DNA from: Clostridium sp.
Lineage (GTDB): Bacteria; Bacillota; Clostridia; Clostridiales; Clostridiaceae
Assembly (NCBI RefSeq): GCF_030532265.1
Contig: NZ_JAUNLM010000003.1
Location: 1 to 64,000, forward strand
Length of the DNA: 64,000 nucleotides
Direction: 5' to 3'
Program-made: the position numbers and the translations under genes
Shown: piece by piece, positions 29,515-38,804 of the stretch
How positions within the stretch are numbered: position 1 is the first letter of the stretch
Layout: the number at the start of each line of letters is the position of its first letter
The notes under the pieces: model-generated
The model's database searches: none
Told to the model about the DNA's origin: nothing
What the model saw: only the letters and a program-made list of their open reading frames with translations

Positions 29515-29640
29515 TTAACTTCCTATTATAGAATTTTTCACATAAAAAAGACTTTTATTTAAAAATGAATCCTTTATACTTTTTAATGTAATCATAAAAA
29601 TTATAGTAAAAATAACTAATTCAGGTAGAGTAAAATTCAT
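29515..29640 (-). CDS. possible 41-residue hydrophobic peptide downstream of recX
   Basis: An ATG at 29640, one base after the recX stop codon, opens a 41-codon frame ending at TAA (29517-29515). GGGAG, lying across the recX stop, is correctly spaced for it. The product begins MNFTLPELVIFTIIFMITLKS, a single likely membrane helix, followed by a basic tail. I do not recognise a family. It could be a real small membrane protein co-translated with recX, or chance in AT-rich sequence. Confidence 0.4.
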   Translation of the reverse strand: MNFTLPELVIFTIIFMITLKSIKDSFLNKSLFYVKNSIIGS

Positions 29641-29641
29641 A

Positions 29642-30280
29642 TTATTCTCCCTTGTATTGTAAATAAATTTTAGACACAACATTTCGTGCTACTTCATATT
29701 CATATCCTCTTCCTAACATATATCTTATAAGCTTATTTTTTATTTTGAAATCATCCTCCTCTCTTTTACATATTGATAAATATTTTTTTTCGCATATTAA
29801 AAGTGCTCTCTCTTCTTCATCATTTCTATCTAACTCTTCTAATACTTCATCTACTAAATATTTATTAACACCTTTTTGTATTAATGCATATTTAATTTTA
29901 TTTCTTCCTTGAGTTCTTATTCTATCTTTAACATACATCTTAGTAAACTTTAAATCATCAATAAAAGTGTACTCTTTTAAAAAATTTATTGTTTTTTCAA
30001 CAGTTTCTTCATCGAATTCTTTATTTAAAAGTTTATCTCTAATCTCTTTCTCTGTTTTATAACTTCTTTCTATAGTTTTTAAAGCACTATCTTTACATTT
30101 AGATAAATTTTCAACCTTTGCAATTTCTATAAGTTTTTCTTTATTTACTTCTTCATTTACCTTAAGATTAAATCTATATACAAGTTCCATATATATTGCA
30201 AAAACAAATTCTTCATCTATATAAATATTTACTCTCTCTTTATTTCTTTTACACTGTTCTATTTTTGTTATCTTGCTCAA
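29642..30280 (-). CDS. recX: regulatory protein RecX
   Basis: Binds RecA filaments and limits recombinase activity. The 212-residue product has the RecX three-helix repeat pattern: LKTIERSYKTEKEIRDKLLNKEFDEETVEKTINFLKEY in the middle, FTKMYVKDRIRTQGRNKIKYALIQKGV after it, and IKNKLIRYMLGRGYEYEVARNVVSKI at the C-terminus. The start is TTG with AAGGTG upstream, ten bases after the M16 peptidase stop, so peptidase and recX look like one operon. Confidence 0.92.
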   Translation of the reverse strand: MSKITKIEQCKRNKERVNIYIDEEFVFAIYMELVYRFNLKVNEEVNKEKLIEIAKVENLSKCKDSALKTIERSYKTEKEIRDKLLNKEFDEETVEKTINFLKEYTFIDDLKFTKMYVKDRIRTQGRNKIKYALIQKGVNKYLVDEVLEELDRNDEEERALLICEKKYLSICKREEDDFKIKNKLIRYMLGRGYEYEVARNVVSKIYLQYKGE

Positions 30281-30289
30281 AATTTCACC

Positions 30290-31534
30290 TTATTTCTCTC
30301 TTCTTAAAATATGAATTGTTGGATTTTTAAGAACTTTTTTGGAAACCTCATAAATTTCATTCTTTTCTATATTATTGATTCTATCCATATCATCAACAAA
30401 TTCTAGTAAATTTTCATTTTCAAGTTCTTGATGAAGTATATAATTACAAAGGTCTGCTGAATCTTCAAGTGTACTTATAACTGCTGTTTTATGAACCTTT
30501 TTCATAATATTTAAATCTCTATCTGTAAACTTTATTTTGTTATTTAATATTGAAGATATAACACTATCTATAGCTTCTTTTGCTTCTTCTACATCTTCAT
30601 CACCTACTGAAGTATATATATATAATGATTTATAATCTTTATTTATATCTAAATGTGTAAATATATCATAAGCTAATCCTCTATTTTCTCTAACCTCTCT
30701 AAAAAGCAGTGAGTTAGCACTTTCTCCAAGTCTATGATTTAATATTCTAAGTGGAAGTTCATCATCTTTTTTAAGGTTATCAAAAGTATATAAGTATACT
30801 ATTGTACTTTGTTCAATTTCATTTTTATAACTTGTAACTTCTTCATTTTTATTTTTTTCTGATATTACTTCTTTTTTTCTAGTTTCTTTCATTTTCCAAT
30901 TAGAAAAGGATTCTTTTATTATATTTAATGCTTCATTATGTTCAAAAGAAGATACCATTACAATAACAGAATTATTAGGTCTATAATTTTCTTTATAATA
31001 TTTATATAAATCTTCCCTATTAAATCTATTTACATTTTCTTCGAAACCTATAACATCAAATTTTAAATAACTTTTATCAAATGCTACTTCACTTGTTTTT
31101 TTAAAGCTTAAATCCTCTATATCATCTTTGCTAGTTCTTATTTCAGCAAGTATTACACTTCTTTCTTTTTCTATTTCATCTTCTGGAAAATTTGAATTTA
31201 TAATCATATCACCAAGTAAAATAGTAGCATTTTTAATTTCATCTTCTAAGCAACTTATAGTGTATACTGTTGATGCATAATCAGTATATGCATTATATTC
31301 TCCTCCTAAATATTCTAATTCTTCATTTAATTCTTTATTTGATCTAGAGCTTGTACCTTTAAACAACATATGTTCTATAAAATGACTTATTCCTTTTTCA
31401 TCCATTCTTTCATACATTGCCCCAATATTTACTCCAATATTTATTGATGCTATCTTTGTATCTTTTTTTACTGTTATTACTTTTAATCCGTTTTCTAATA
31501 CTTTTTTATTTATATCGAAATTTAATTTAATCAT
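30290..31534 (-). CDS. M16-family zinc metallopeptidase (processing-protease-like)
   Basis: A 414-residue pitrilysin-family protein. The inverted zinc motif HFIEHMLFKGT (HxxEH, near residue 48) with the distal Glu further on shows an active peptidase. The C-terminal half contains LGESANSLLFREVRENRGLAYDI, typical of bacterial PqqL/YmxG-type and mitochondrial processing peptidase beta relatives. I start at the second in-frame ATG (31534) because GGAG touches the first. The family degrades or trims peptides in the cytosol. Probably first gene of an operon with recX. Confidence 0.88.
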   Translation of the reverse strand: MIKLNFDINKKVLENGLKVITVKKDTKIASINIGVNIGAMYERMDEKGISHFIEHMLFKGTSSRSNKELNEELEYLGGEYNAYTDYASTVYTISCLEDEIKNATILLGDMIINSNFPEDEIEKERSVILAEIRTSKDDIEDLSFKKTSEVAFDKSYLKFDVIGFEENVNRFNREDLYKYYKENYRPNNSVIVMVSSFEHNEALNIIKESFSNWKMKETRKKEVISEKNKNEEVTSYKNEIEQSTIVYLYTFDNLKKDDELPLRILNHRLGESANSLLFREVRENRGLAYDIFTHLDINKDYKSLYIYTSVGDEDVEEAKEAIDSVISSILNNKIKFTDRDLNIMKKVHKTAVISTLEDSADLCNYILHQELENENLLEFVDDMDRINNIEKNEIYEVSKKVLKNPTIHILRREK

Positions 31535-31679
31535 ATCCATCTCCTATTTGTAATTTAATTACAACCTTTAATATAATATGTTTTCATAAATAATACAACA
31601 TAAACCTTGTGAAACCCTTCAAATATTTTTATATTTGTATATAATGTAATTAGGTTAAATAAAATGGAGGGTTAATATT

Positions 31680-32351
31680 ATGAAAAAATCAATACTTATT
31701 GTAGAAGACGAAATAAGAATTAGATTTTTAATTAGAGATTATTTCATAAATGAAAATTTTAATGTATACGAAGCTGAAGATGGTGAAAAAGGTATTGAAG
31801 TATTTTCTAAAGAAAAAATTGATTTAATAATTTTAGATATAATGATGCCTAAAATGGATGGAATATCTTTTTTAAAGAAAATCCGTTCCGTATCATCAGT
31901 TCCTGTTATACTTCTTACAGCTAAAAGTGAAGAAGATGATAAGTTACAAGGTTATGAAGTTGGTGCTGATGATTATATGACAAAACCATTTAGCCCTAAA
32001 GTATTAGTTGCAAAAAGTAAGGCTTTATTAAAAAGAACTAGAACAGATATAGACTCTAGTTCACAAGATTTTAATGGACTTACTATAAATAAAATGTCTC
32101 ATGAAGTTAAAGTAAATGAAACTGAAATATCACTATCTCCAAAAGAATATGAACTATTATTATATTTAATATCTAATGAAGGAATTGCACTTTCTAGAGA
32201 CACAATTTTAGATAACGTATGGGGAATAGATTACTATGGAGATATACGTACTGTTGATACAAATATAAAAAGGCTTCGTGAAAAACTTTTAGATAAAGCA
32301 AATTATATAGTTACAGTTCGTGGTAGTGGATATAAGTTTGAGGTAAAGTAA
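31680..32351 (+). CDS. OmpR/PhoB-family response regulator
   Basis: A 223-residue regulator with an N-terminal receiver (about residues 1-118) and a C-terminal winged-helix DNA-binding domain (about 128-222). The receiver has the acidic pair VEDE, the phosphoacceptor Asp in LIILDIMMPKMDG (about residue 53), the Thr/Ser in LLTAKSE and the Lys in DDYMTKPFSP. The DNA-binding part has SPKEYELLLYL and the recognition block TVDTNIKRLREKL. GGAGGG precedes the ATG. Its stop overlaps the start of the partner kinase gene (TAATG). Confidence 0.95.
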   Translation: MKKSILIVEDEIRIRFLIRDYFINENFNVYEAEDGEKGIEVFSKEKIDLIILDIMMPKMDGISFLKKIRSVSSVPVILLTAKSEEDDKLQGYEVGADDYMTKPFSPKVLVAKSKALLKRTRTDIDSSSQDFNGLTINKMSHEVKVNETEISLSPKEYELLLYLISNEGIALSRDTILDNVWGIDYYGDIRTVDTNIKRLREKLLDKANYIVTVRGSGYKFEVK

Positions 32352-33865
32352 TGAAAGAAACTTTATCAAAAAAATTATTTATAATAACAGCTTCATTTTT
32401 AGTTTCTTTTATGGCTTTAAGTTTAATTTTTCAAACCTTTATATTTGAAGACTTTTATGAGCAAAAAAAAATCAAAGATTTAACTTACAAAATTGAAAAC
32501 TTTTCTAAGGCAAATTCTTTTCAATTAAATAATTTGCCAGGCCTTTATAAAGCACTAAAAAACTTTGAAAATACAAACAATGCAAAAATCGCAATATTTT
32601 CAGTAGATGGAAGCTTAAGATATATATCTAATAATTTAGAAAATGATAAAGATGATATAAAAATACTTAGTGATTTTTGTTCTACTTTGATAAATAACAA
32701 AGATATTTTATTTAAACTTTTAGCAAGTAATAAACCAATATCAACTATATTTTCAACTGATAATAGTCAAATTAAAAACATAGGCGTTGCCTCATCAATG
32801 TCTTTAAATTATAAGCATGACTCTATAGTGCTTGCTGTATCATCAATTCAACCAATAATAGAAGCTGGAAATGTTATAAGTGAATTTTATATTTATGTAT
32901 TTATAGGAATAATGTTTATTGCTTTAATTATTTCATTAATTTTTGCAAAATTAGTTACTAATCCATTAAAAAAGATTAATCATGTAGCTACAAAATTATC
33001 TAATATGGATTTTTCTGAAAAGTGTACTAATATAAGTGATGACGAAATTGGTAATTTAGGAAAAACACTAAATTTCTTATCTGAAAATTTACAAAAATCA
33101 TTAAATGATTTAAAAATGCAAAATAAAAAACTTGAAAAAGATATTGAAAAAGAAAGACAATTAGATATTATGAGAAAAGACTTTGTTGCTAATGTAAGCC
33201 ATGAATTAAAAACGCCTATAGGTATAATAGAAGGATATGCAGAAGGTATTAAAGATGGTATTGTTACTGGTGATGATTTAAAACTTTATCTTGAAACAAT
33301 AATAGATGAATCTAAAAAAATGGGAAAATTAGTTGCTAATATGCTAGAGCTTTCAAAACTTGAATCAGGAGTTATAAAATCTAATTTTGAAATATTTAAT
33401 ATAAACAGACTTATTAATAAAGTTGTAAAAACACTTAAACATGAATGTATAGAAAATGGACTTTCTATAGAATTCAATCCTAAAACTGATTATTCATATG
33501 TTAAAGCTGATATTTTTCAAATGGAACAAGTTTTAACTAATATTATTACCAACGCTATAAAATATACAAGTGAAAATAATTCAATATATGTATCTATAGA
33601 GGACTTTGATGAAAATAACTTTAAAATTTCTGTATTAAATACAGGTTCATCAATACCAGAAGGAGAAAATATAAATTTATTTGATAAATTTTTTAGAGTA
33701 GATAAATCAAGAAATAGAAAAGATAATAGTACTGGACTTGGTCTTGCTATAGTAAAAAATATATTAGATCTTCATAATTCAAAATATAGTATTAAAAATG
33801 TTAAACTTGGAGTTTTGTTTGAATTTACACTAAAAAAAGCTGAACAAAGTGAAATGGAGGAATGA
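32351..33865 (+). CDS. membrane sensor histidine kinase
   Basis: A 504-residue kinase, partner of the preceding regulator. It has an N-terminal membrane helix (about residues 9-30), an extracytoplasmic sensor region (about 31-175), a second helix (YIYVFIGIMFIALIISLIF), a HAMP linker (about 200-255), and a dimerisation domain with the phosphorylated His in VANVSHELKTPIG. The ATPase domain has the N box NIITNAIKYTSE and the block DKFFRVDKSRNRKDNSTGLGLAIVKNI, which resembles VanS-like kinases; in the G1 region the usual Asp is Asn (LNTGSSIPEG), as in several of that group. The signal is unknown; a cell-envelope stress is a guess from the VanS resemblance. Confidence 0.93.
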   Translation: MKETLSKKLFIITASFLVSFMALSLIFQTFIFEDFYEQKKIKDLTYKIENFSKANSFQLNNLPGLYKALKNFENTNNAKIAIFSVDGSLRYISNNLENDKDDIKILSDFCSTLINNKDILFKLLASNKPISTIFSTDNSQIKNIGVASSMSLNYKHDSIVLAVSSIQPIIEAGNVISEFYIYVFIGIMFIALIISLIFAKLVTNPLKKINHVATKLSNMDFSEKCTNISDDEIGNLGKTLNFLSENLQKSLNDLKMQNKKLEKDIEKERQLDIMRKDFVANVSHELKTPIGIIEGYAEGIKDGIVTGDDLKLYLETIIDESKKMGKLVANMLELSKLESGVIKSNFEIFNINRLINKVVKTLKHECIENGLSIEFNPKTDYSYVKADIFQMEQVLTNIITNAIKYTSENNSIYVSIEDFDENNFKISVLNTGSSIPEGENINLFDKFFRVDKSRNRKDNSTGLGLAIVKNILDLHNSKYSIKNVKLGVLFEFTLKKAEQSEMEE

Positions 33866-33884
33866 TGTTTAAATCATTCCTCCA
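33855..33884. repeat. 12-base inverted repeat joining the kinase and SDR gene ends
   Basis: TGGAGGAATGAT (33855-33866) and its exact complement (33873-33884) flank six bases and cover the last codons of two convergent genes. There is no T-run after it on either strand, so it may limit convergent transcripts by structure but is not a standard intrinsic terminator. Confidence 0.6.
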
Positions 33885-34606
33885 TCTATTCTAATTACTT
33901 GTCCTGTTATATATGATGAATCTTCAGAGCATAAAAATAAAACACACTTTGCAACTTCATTTCCTTCTCCAAATCTTCCCATTGGTATTTCATTTTCTAG
34001 TTCTTCCTTATCTTCATTAGTTAAAAAAGCATTCATACTTGTATTTATAACTCCTGGAGCTATAGCATTTACTCTTATATTAGATGGCGCCATTTCTTTT
34101 GCTAAAGCCCTAGTAAATAAATTAATTCCACCTTTTGATGTAGAATATATAACTTCACAAGAAGCCCCTACATCTCCCCACATAGATGAAATATTTATTA
34201 TACTTCCCCCATTATTAAGCATATACTTAAGTCCATGCTTTGATATATACATAGCTCCTAAAAGATTAGTTCTAATAAGATTATCTATGTCCTCTTTAGT
34301 TGAATCCATAAATAACCCTATATTGCTTCTTCCCGCATTATTTACTATAATATCTAATCTTCCAAAAGTCTTAACTGTTTCATCAACTAATTTTTTTGAA
34401 TCTTCGTAATCTCCAACATCAGCCTTAATTTTTATTGCGAAATTACCATTACTTTTTATTATATTTAATGTGTCACAAGCTCCATCTTCATCTTTTGAAT
34501 AATTTATAACAACACTTGCTCCACTTTTTGCAAGTTCTATTGCAATATCTCTCCCAATACCTCTTGAAGCTCCTGTTACTATTGCAACCTTTCCCAATAA
34601 TTTCAT
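33869..34606 (-). CDS. SDR-family oxidoreductase (FabG/YmfI-like)
   Basis: A 245-residue short-chain dehydrogenase. The NAD(P) loop is VTGASRGIGRDIA, the structural NNAG motif is present (VNNAGRSNIG), and the catalytic Ser-Tyr-Lys appear as INISSMWGDVG and IYSTSKGG. The C-terminus (ITGQVIRIDGGMI) is standard. FabG is normally encoded in the fatty acid cluster, which is not here, so this is a paralogue. One possibility is the YmfI-type reductase that matures elongation factor P, but nothing nearby supports it. It follows the dipeptidase gene by five bases, forming an operon. Confidence 0.85.
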   Translation of the reverse strand: MKLLGKVAIVTGASRGIGRDIAIELAKSGASVVINYSKDEDGACDTLNIIKSNGNFAIKIKADVGDYEDSKKLVDETVKTFGRLDIIVNNAGRSNIGLFMDSTKEDIDNLIRTNLLGAMYISKHGLKYMLNNGGSIINISSMWGDVGASCEVIYSTSKGGINLFTRALAKEMAPSNIRVNAIAPGVINTSMNAFLTNEDKEELENEIPMGRFGEGNEVAKCVLFLCSEDSSYITGQVIRIDGGMI

Positions 34607-34611
34607 TTAAT

Positions 34612-35553
34612 TTACTCCTTATTACATTCTTTTAATACTCTTATTATGTTCTTATAAAATACCTTTTCTATTTCATCATCAGTAAACCTTTCTTTTTTAA
34701 GAGCATAATAAAGCTTGTTCATTTCACTAGTATCTTTAATCTCTACTTCATTTTCTATTCCATCAAAATCACTTCCTAAAGATAATACATCTATTCCTCC
34801 AACATTTTTTATATGTGTTGCATGTTTTACTAAGTCATCTATCTTTGTTATCTTGCTTTCTCCTACAAAATCACTACAGAAATTTAGTCCCATAACTCCA
34901 CCTTTTTCTGATAATTTTTTAATCATATCATCAGTTAAATTTCTAGGATGATTTTTAATTTCTCTTGCATTAGAGTGAGTTGCTATAAATGGCTTTTTAC
35001 AAATTCTTAAAAGATCATAAAATCCACCATCTGACAAATGTGATGCATCTGGAATTATATTATACTTTTCCATTTCCTTTACTATTTCTATTCCTTTATC
35101 TTTAAGACCTTTATCTTTAAATTTAAAATTGTAGTTTGGATATCCAATAGTGTTTTCATAATTCCAAGTTAATGTTATTATTTTGATTCCGAGATCTGAA
35201 ACTTTAGACACATTATTTATATCCCCTTCTAAAACTTCTCCCTCTTCTATTGATAGAATTGCACCTATCTTTGAATCATTTTCTATAGAATCTAATCTTT
35301 TTATATCTTTTATTACTTCTATTTTATCCTTGTTTTTATTTATTTCTTTCATAAAATTATTATACATTTTATGAAATTCCTCAAAAGGACTTCTTTTTAT
35401 TTCTTCTAAATCTATAAAAAACGCAAATATTTGTGAAAGTGCCTCACCTTTTTTTAATTTATCTAATGTTACTTTACATATACTATCTTTAAGTTCTAGA
35501 TTTTCATTTAACATTCTATATGCAGTATCGCAATGTAAATCTATATATTTCAT
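34612..35553 (-). CDS. membrane-dipeptidase-family (M19) peptidase
   Basis: A 313-residue zinc dipeptidase of the renal dipeptidase family. The N-terminal DLHCDTAYRM holds the first metal ligands, EEGEVLEGDINNV the bridging Glu region, THSNAREIKNHPRNL the next His, and LSLGSDFDGIENE a further active-site segment. No signal peptide is present, so it is likely cytosolic. Members cleave dipeptides, including those with D-residues at the C-terminal side. A GGGGGA site precedes the ATG. First gene of the pair with the SDR. Confidence 0.88.
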   Translation of the reverse strand: MKYIDLHCDTAYRMLNENLELKDSICKVTLDKLKKGEALSQIFAFFIDLEEIKRSPFEEFHKMYNNFMKEINKNKDKIEVIKDIKRLDSIENDSKIGAILSIEEGEVLEGDINNVSKVSDLGIKIITLTWNYENTIGYPNYNFKFKDKGLKDKGIEIVKEMEKYNIIPDASHLSDGGFYDLLRICKKPFIATHSNAREIKNHPRNLTDDMIKKLSEKGGVMGLNFCSDFVGESKITKIDDLVKHATHIKNVGGIDVLSLGSDFDGIENEVEIKDTSEMNKLYYALKKERFTDDEIEKVFYKNIIRVLKECNKE

Positions 35554-35608
35554 AAGCTATTCCCCCAATCACAGATAAACTTTATTACTAATAATTATAT
35601 TATAACTT

Positions 35609-36520
35609 TTAGTTATTAACAAAATTTAAATAACTATCTAACCTTTCAGGTCCTTCTAGAAAACTTCTTTTTATATAAAGATTGTTATCTTTCCCAATAT
35701 CTATATTCCATTTAACTAAAGCTATAAGCCCTTTATTTATTTCTATTGATGTTATACTATGTGGAAGTACACAAGAACCATCATTAAAATAAGTTCCTTC
35801 TCCAACCTTAGGAAATCTCACTCTATGAGTATGTCCACATATAAGTATTATTTTATTTTCACTTGCCCAATCATTTAGGTCTTTATCTATTTTATTTCCT
35901 TTTTTATAACTGCTTGCTGGGCTATTAGGAGCTTTGAAACCAAAAAATCCTTCCATAACTCTCCAAAAATATCTTACTAAAAATCTACTAAAAAAAGCTA
36001 ATTCATTATTCATAATATCAAGTTGATGTCCATGAACTACTAATCCTTTTTTATTATAAGGCTTAAAATTTATTACTAATCCTTCATAAAACTTAGTTTT
36101 GGATATAAGATTAATAAAATCTTCTCCAAAATTCCCTCCAATTTTTTGAAATTTTTTTCTTTGCTGTTCTTTAAAATCTTTTTTACTTTTAATTTTATCA
36201 TGATTTCCATATATCATATAAAGTCTATTATCACTGTTAAATCTATTATATATGCTAAACACATCTTTATAATTATATGCTATATCTTTGCAATCTTTAT
36301 TTTTCCAAAGCTCATCTCCATCTCCAATTTCAATTAATGTATATCCTTCTTTATAATAATAATTTATAGCCGCTAAATATATATTTTTATTTCCTACTAG
36401 AGAATCTGATGTTCCAGCATCCCCTCTATGAACATCACTAATAAAAACTATTTTAGAATTTATACTAATATCTAAAGTTTCGCATTTTTTTAATATTCTT
36501 TTTAAGTCCCTCTTTCCCAT
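35609..36520 (-). CDS. calcineurin-like metallophosphoesterase
   Basis: A 303-residue phosphoesterase. The dimetal motifs occur in order: SDVHRGDAG, IEIGDGDELWK, IYGNHDKIKS, VVHGHQLD and CGHTHRVRFP, with the LpxH-like spacing. Gram-positive bacteria do not make lipid A, so the substrate must be another one (UDP-sugar, nucleotide or phospholipid are possibilities). No membrane segment or signal peptide is seen. It stands upstream of the dipeptidase gene by 55 bases, so it may share its transcript. Confidence 0.82.
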   Translation of the reverse strand: MGKRDLKRILKKCETLDISINSKIVFISDVHRGDAGTSDSLVGNKNIYLAAINYYYKEGYTLIEIGDGDELWKNKDCKDIAYNYKDVFSIYNRFNSDNRLYMIYGNHDKIKSKKDFKEQQRKKFQKIGGNFGEDFINLISKTKFYEGLVINFKPYNKKGLVVHGHQLDIMNNELAFFSRFLVRYFWRVMEGFFGFKAPNSPASSYKKGNKIDKDLNDWASENKIILICGHTHRVRFPKVGEGTYFNDGSCVLPHSITSIEINKGLIALVKWNIDIGKDNNLYIKRSFLEGPERLDSYLNFVNN

Positions 36521-36576
36521 AATACATCCTACTTAAATTATTTTATAATATATTATATTATCAGTGTTTCCTAAAA

Positions 36577-36610
36577 AATTAAGCGAGTAGAAAAATCTAC
36601 TCGCTTAATT
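36577..36610 (-). terminator. terminator of glyA
   Basis: A perfect 15-base stem (AATTAAGCGAGTAGA and its complement) with an AAAA loop, followed by T-rich sequence on the reverse strand. Confidence 0.92.
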
Positions 36611-36614
36611 TTTA

Positions 36615-37850
36615 TTAAATATACATTCTATGTTTAGAGCTTAATTTCTTAACTCTATTAATTAATTCTTCATCACCATAAACTTTTTTATTTATAGCAT
36701 CATTTATAATTGATGCTATTTCTTTCATATCTTCTTCTTTATATCCTCTTGTAGTTACAGCAGCAGTTCCTATTCTAACTCCTGATGTTACAAAAGGACT
36801 TCTTGTTTCATTCGGAACTGTATTTTTATTTAAAGTTACTCCTATTGAATCTAAAAGTTTTTCAGCATCTTTACCTGTTAAATCTTTATTAGTTAAATCA
36901 ACTAATATTAAATGATTATCTGTTCCTCCTGATACTAATTTGAAACCATACTTAACAAGTTCTTCTGCTAATACATTACAATTTTTAACTACTTGCTCTA
37001 TATACTCTTTAAAACTAGGTTCTAAAGCTTCTTTAAAGCATACAGCTTTTGCTGCTATTATATGCATTAAAGGTCCACCTTGCATTCCTGGGAATATATT
37101 TTTATCTAATTCTTTAGCATATTTTTCTTTACAAAGTATAAGACCTCCCCTTGGTCCTCTTAAAGTTTTATGCGTAGTTGATGTAACAAAATCAGCATAA
37201 GGTACAGGTGACATATGTAGTCCTGCTGCAACAAGCCCTGCTATATGTGCCATATCAACCATAAAATATGCCCCAACTTCATCACAAATCTCTCTAAACT
37301 TTTTAAAATCTATTTCTCTTGAATAAGCACTAGCTCCAGCAACTATAAGTTTTGGTTTATTCTCTAATGCTATTTGTCTTACATTTTCATAATCAATTAC
37401 TTCTGTTTCTTTATCTACTCCATATGATATAAAGTTAAATAATCTTCCTGAAAAATTTACAGGTGAACCATGAGTTAAATGCCCTCCATGACTTAGATCC
37501 ATTCCTAAAACAGTATCTCCTGGCTTAAGTACTGAAAAATACACAGCCATATTAGCTTGTGAGCCTGAATGAGGTTGAACATTAGCATGCTCTGCATTAA
37601 ATAATTTTTTAGCCCTATCTCTTGCTATATCTTCTACTTTATCAACTATATGACAGCCTCCATAATATCTTTTGTCTGGATAACCCTCGGCATATTTGTT
37701 AGTAAGATATGATCCCATAGCTTCCATTACTGCTTCACTTGTAAAATTTTCTGATGCAATAAGTTCTATTCCTTCTTCCTGTCTTTCAACTTCTTCCATT
37801 ATTAATTCATAAATATCATTATCTTCTTCTTTAATTTTTTCAAAGTTCAT
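36615..37850 (-). CDS. glyA: serine hydroxymethyltransferase
   Basis: Interconverts serine and glycine with tetrahydrofolate; many members also cleave threonine. The 411-residue product shows the N-terminal [15 protein letters not shown], the substrate block [14 protein letters not shown], and the PLP lysine in [15 protein letters not shown] (near residue 226). GGGGTG precedes the ATG. A single-gene unit with its own terminator. It lies back to back with the threonine/serine exporter genes. Confidence 0.97.
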   Translation of the reverse strand: MNFEKIKEEDNDIYELIMEEVERQEEGIELIASENFTSEAVMEAMGSYLTNKYAEGYPDKRYYGGCHIVDKVEDIARDRAKKLFNAEHANVQPHSGSQANMAVYFSVLKPGDTVLGMDLSHGGHLTHGSPVNFSGRLFNFISYGVDKETEVIDYENVRQIALENKPKLIVAGASAYSREIDFKKFREICDEVGAYFMVDMAHIAGLVAAGLHMSPVPYADFVTSTTHKTLRGPRGGLILCKEKYAKELDKNIFPGMQGGPLMHIIAAKAVCFKEALEPSFKEYIEQVVKNCNVLAEELVKYGFKLVSGGTDNHLILVDLTNKDLTGKDAEKLLDSIGVTLNKNTVPNETRSPFVTSGVRIGTAAVTTRGYKEEDMKEIASIINDAINKKVYGDEELINRVKKLSSKHRMYI

Positions 37851-37995
37851 TATAACACCCCAATTTTATTTATTTTTATTAGATTATACGGTTCTTCTTT
37901 AATTTTTTCAACATATTTTTAATAAATTTATAAGTATATATAATAAATATCATATTTTATTAATTATATATACAATATTTATTTTATATATTTAT

Positions 37996-38003
37996 GCTAT
38001 AAT
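37996..38003 (+). promoter_or_regulatory. extended -10 promoter of the thrE-type operon
   Basis: TGCTATAAT is an extended -10 element 33 bases before the TTG start; no clear -35. Confidence 0.5.
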
Positions 38004-38035
38004 TTATTTATAAATTTACACAAGGAGTGATTATA

Positions 38036-38800
38036 TTGAACGTAAATAAATTGCTTCATCTATCTACATATGCAGGTATTGTTATGCTTCAAAGTGGTGC
38101 TGAAATATATAGAGTTGAAGAAACTATTTGTAGAATTTGTCAATCCTATGAAATTGATGAAGCTAATAGCTTTGTTACTCCTACTGGAATAATGGTGTCT
38201 ATTTGCTATAAAAATCAAACTTACTCTATAGTAAAAAGAGTAACTATACGAGGAGTAGATTTACATAAAATCGAAAGAATAAATGACTTATCAAGAAGAA
38301 TTGCAAGTACTAAACCTCCTCTTGATAAAATTGAAGCTGAATTAAAAGATATAGATAATACTGAAAGATATTCTTTATTATCAACTTTATTTTTTTCTGG
38401 TATAGCAGCAGGATTTTTTTCAATACTTTTTGGTGGAAACTTAAAAGACTTAATTGCATCTTTTTTTATAGGTGCATTTATTAAATATCTTTCAATGATA
38501 TTCACTAAAATGTCAATTAACGACTTTTTTATAAATACTATTTGTGCTGCAGCTTCTGCCGCTTTTGCAATATTATTTTTACACTTAGGATTTATAGATA
38601 ATATTGATGAAACTATAATAGGTGCAATAATGATACTAGTTCCAGGACTTGCTATTACAAATGCAATAAGAGATACAATAGCTGGAGATTATTTAGGTGG
38701 AATTATAAAAGCTAGTGAAGCTTTTTTAGTTGCTATTGCAATTGCTGTTGGTACAGGTGGCGTAATAAGTTTCTGGCTTAAGATATTAGGAGGTATATAA
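38036..38800 (+). CDS. threonine/serine exporter, large half (ThrE/DUF1212)
   Basis: The 254-residue product is the N-terminal half of a ThrE-type amino acid exporter. The soluble N-terminal part has LLHLSTYAGIVMLQSGAEIYRVEETICRIC and EANSFVTPTGIMVSI, family hallmarks; from about residue 118 there are about five membrane helices, with LVPGLAITNAIRDTIAGDYLGG (about 207-228) as the conserved exporter motif. The start is TTG at 38036, eight bases after AAGGAG; a GTG at 38027 lies in that site. The second half is the next gene, four bases on. Placement beside glyA, whose substrates are serine and threonine, fits. Confidence 0.88.
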   Translation: MNVNKLLHLSTYAGIVMLQSGAEIYRVEETICRICQSYEIDEANSFVTPTGIMVSICYKNQTYSIVKRVTIRGVDLHKIERINDLSRRIASTKPPLDKIEAELKDIDNTERYSLLSTLFFSGIAAGFFSILFGGNLKDLIASFFIGAFIKYLSMIFTKMSINDFFINTICAAASAAFAILFLHLGFIDNIDETIIGAIMILVPGLAITNAIRDTIAGDYLGGIIKASEAFLVAIAIAVGTGGVISFWLKILGGI

Positions 38801-38804
38801 TAAT

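Noticed and set aside
37851..38026. A glycine riboswitch ahead of glyA
   Set aside because: No tandem glycine aptamer words are present; the interval is plain AT-rich sequence.
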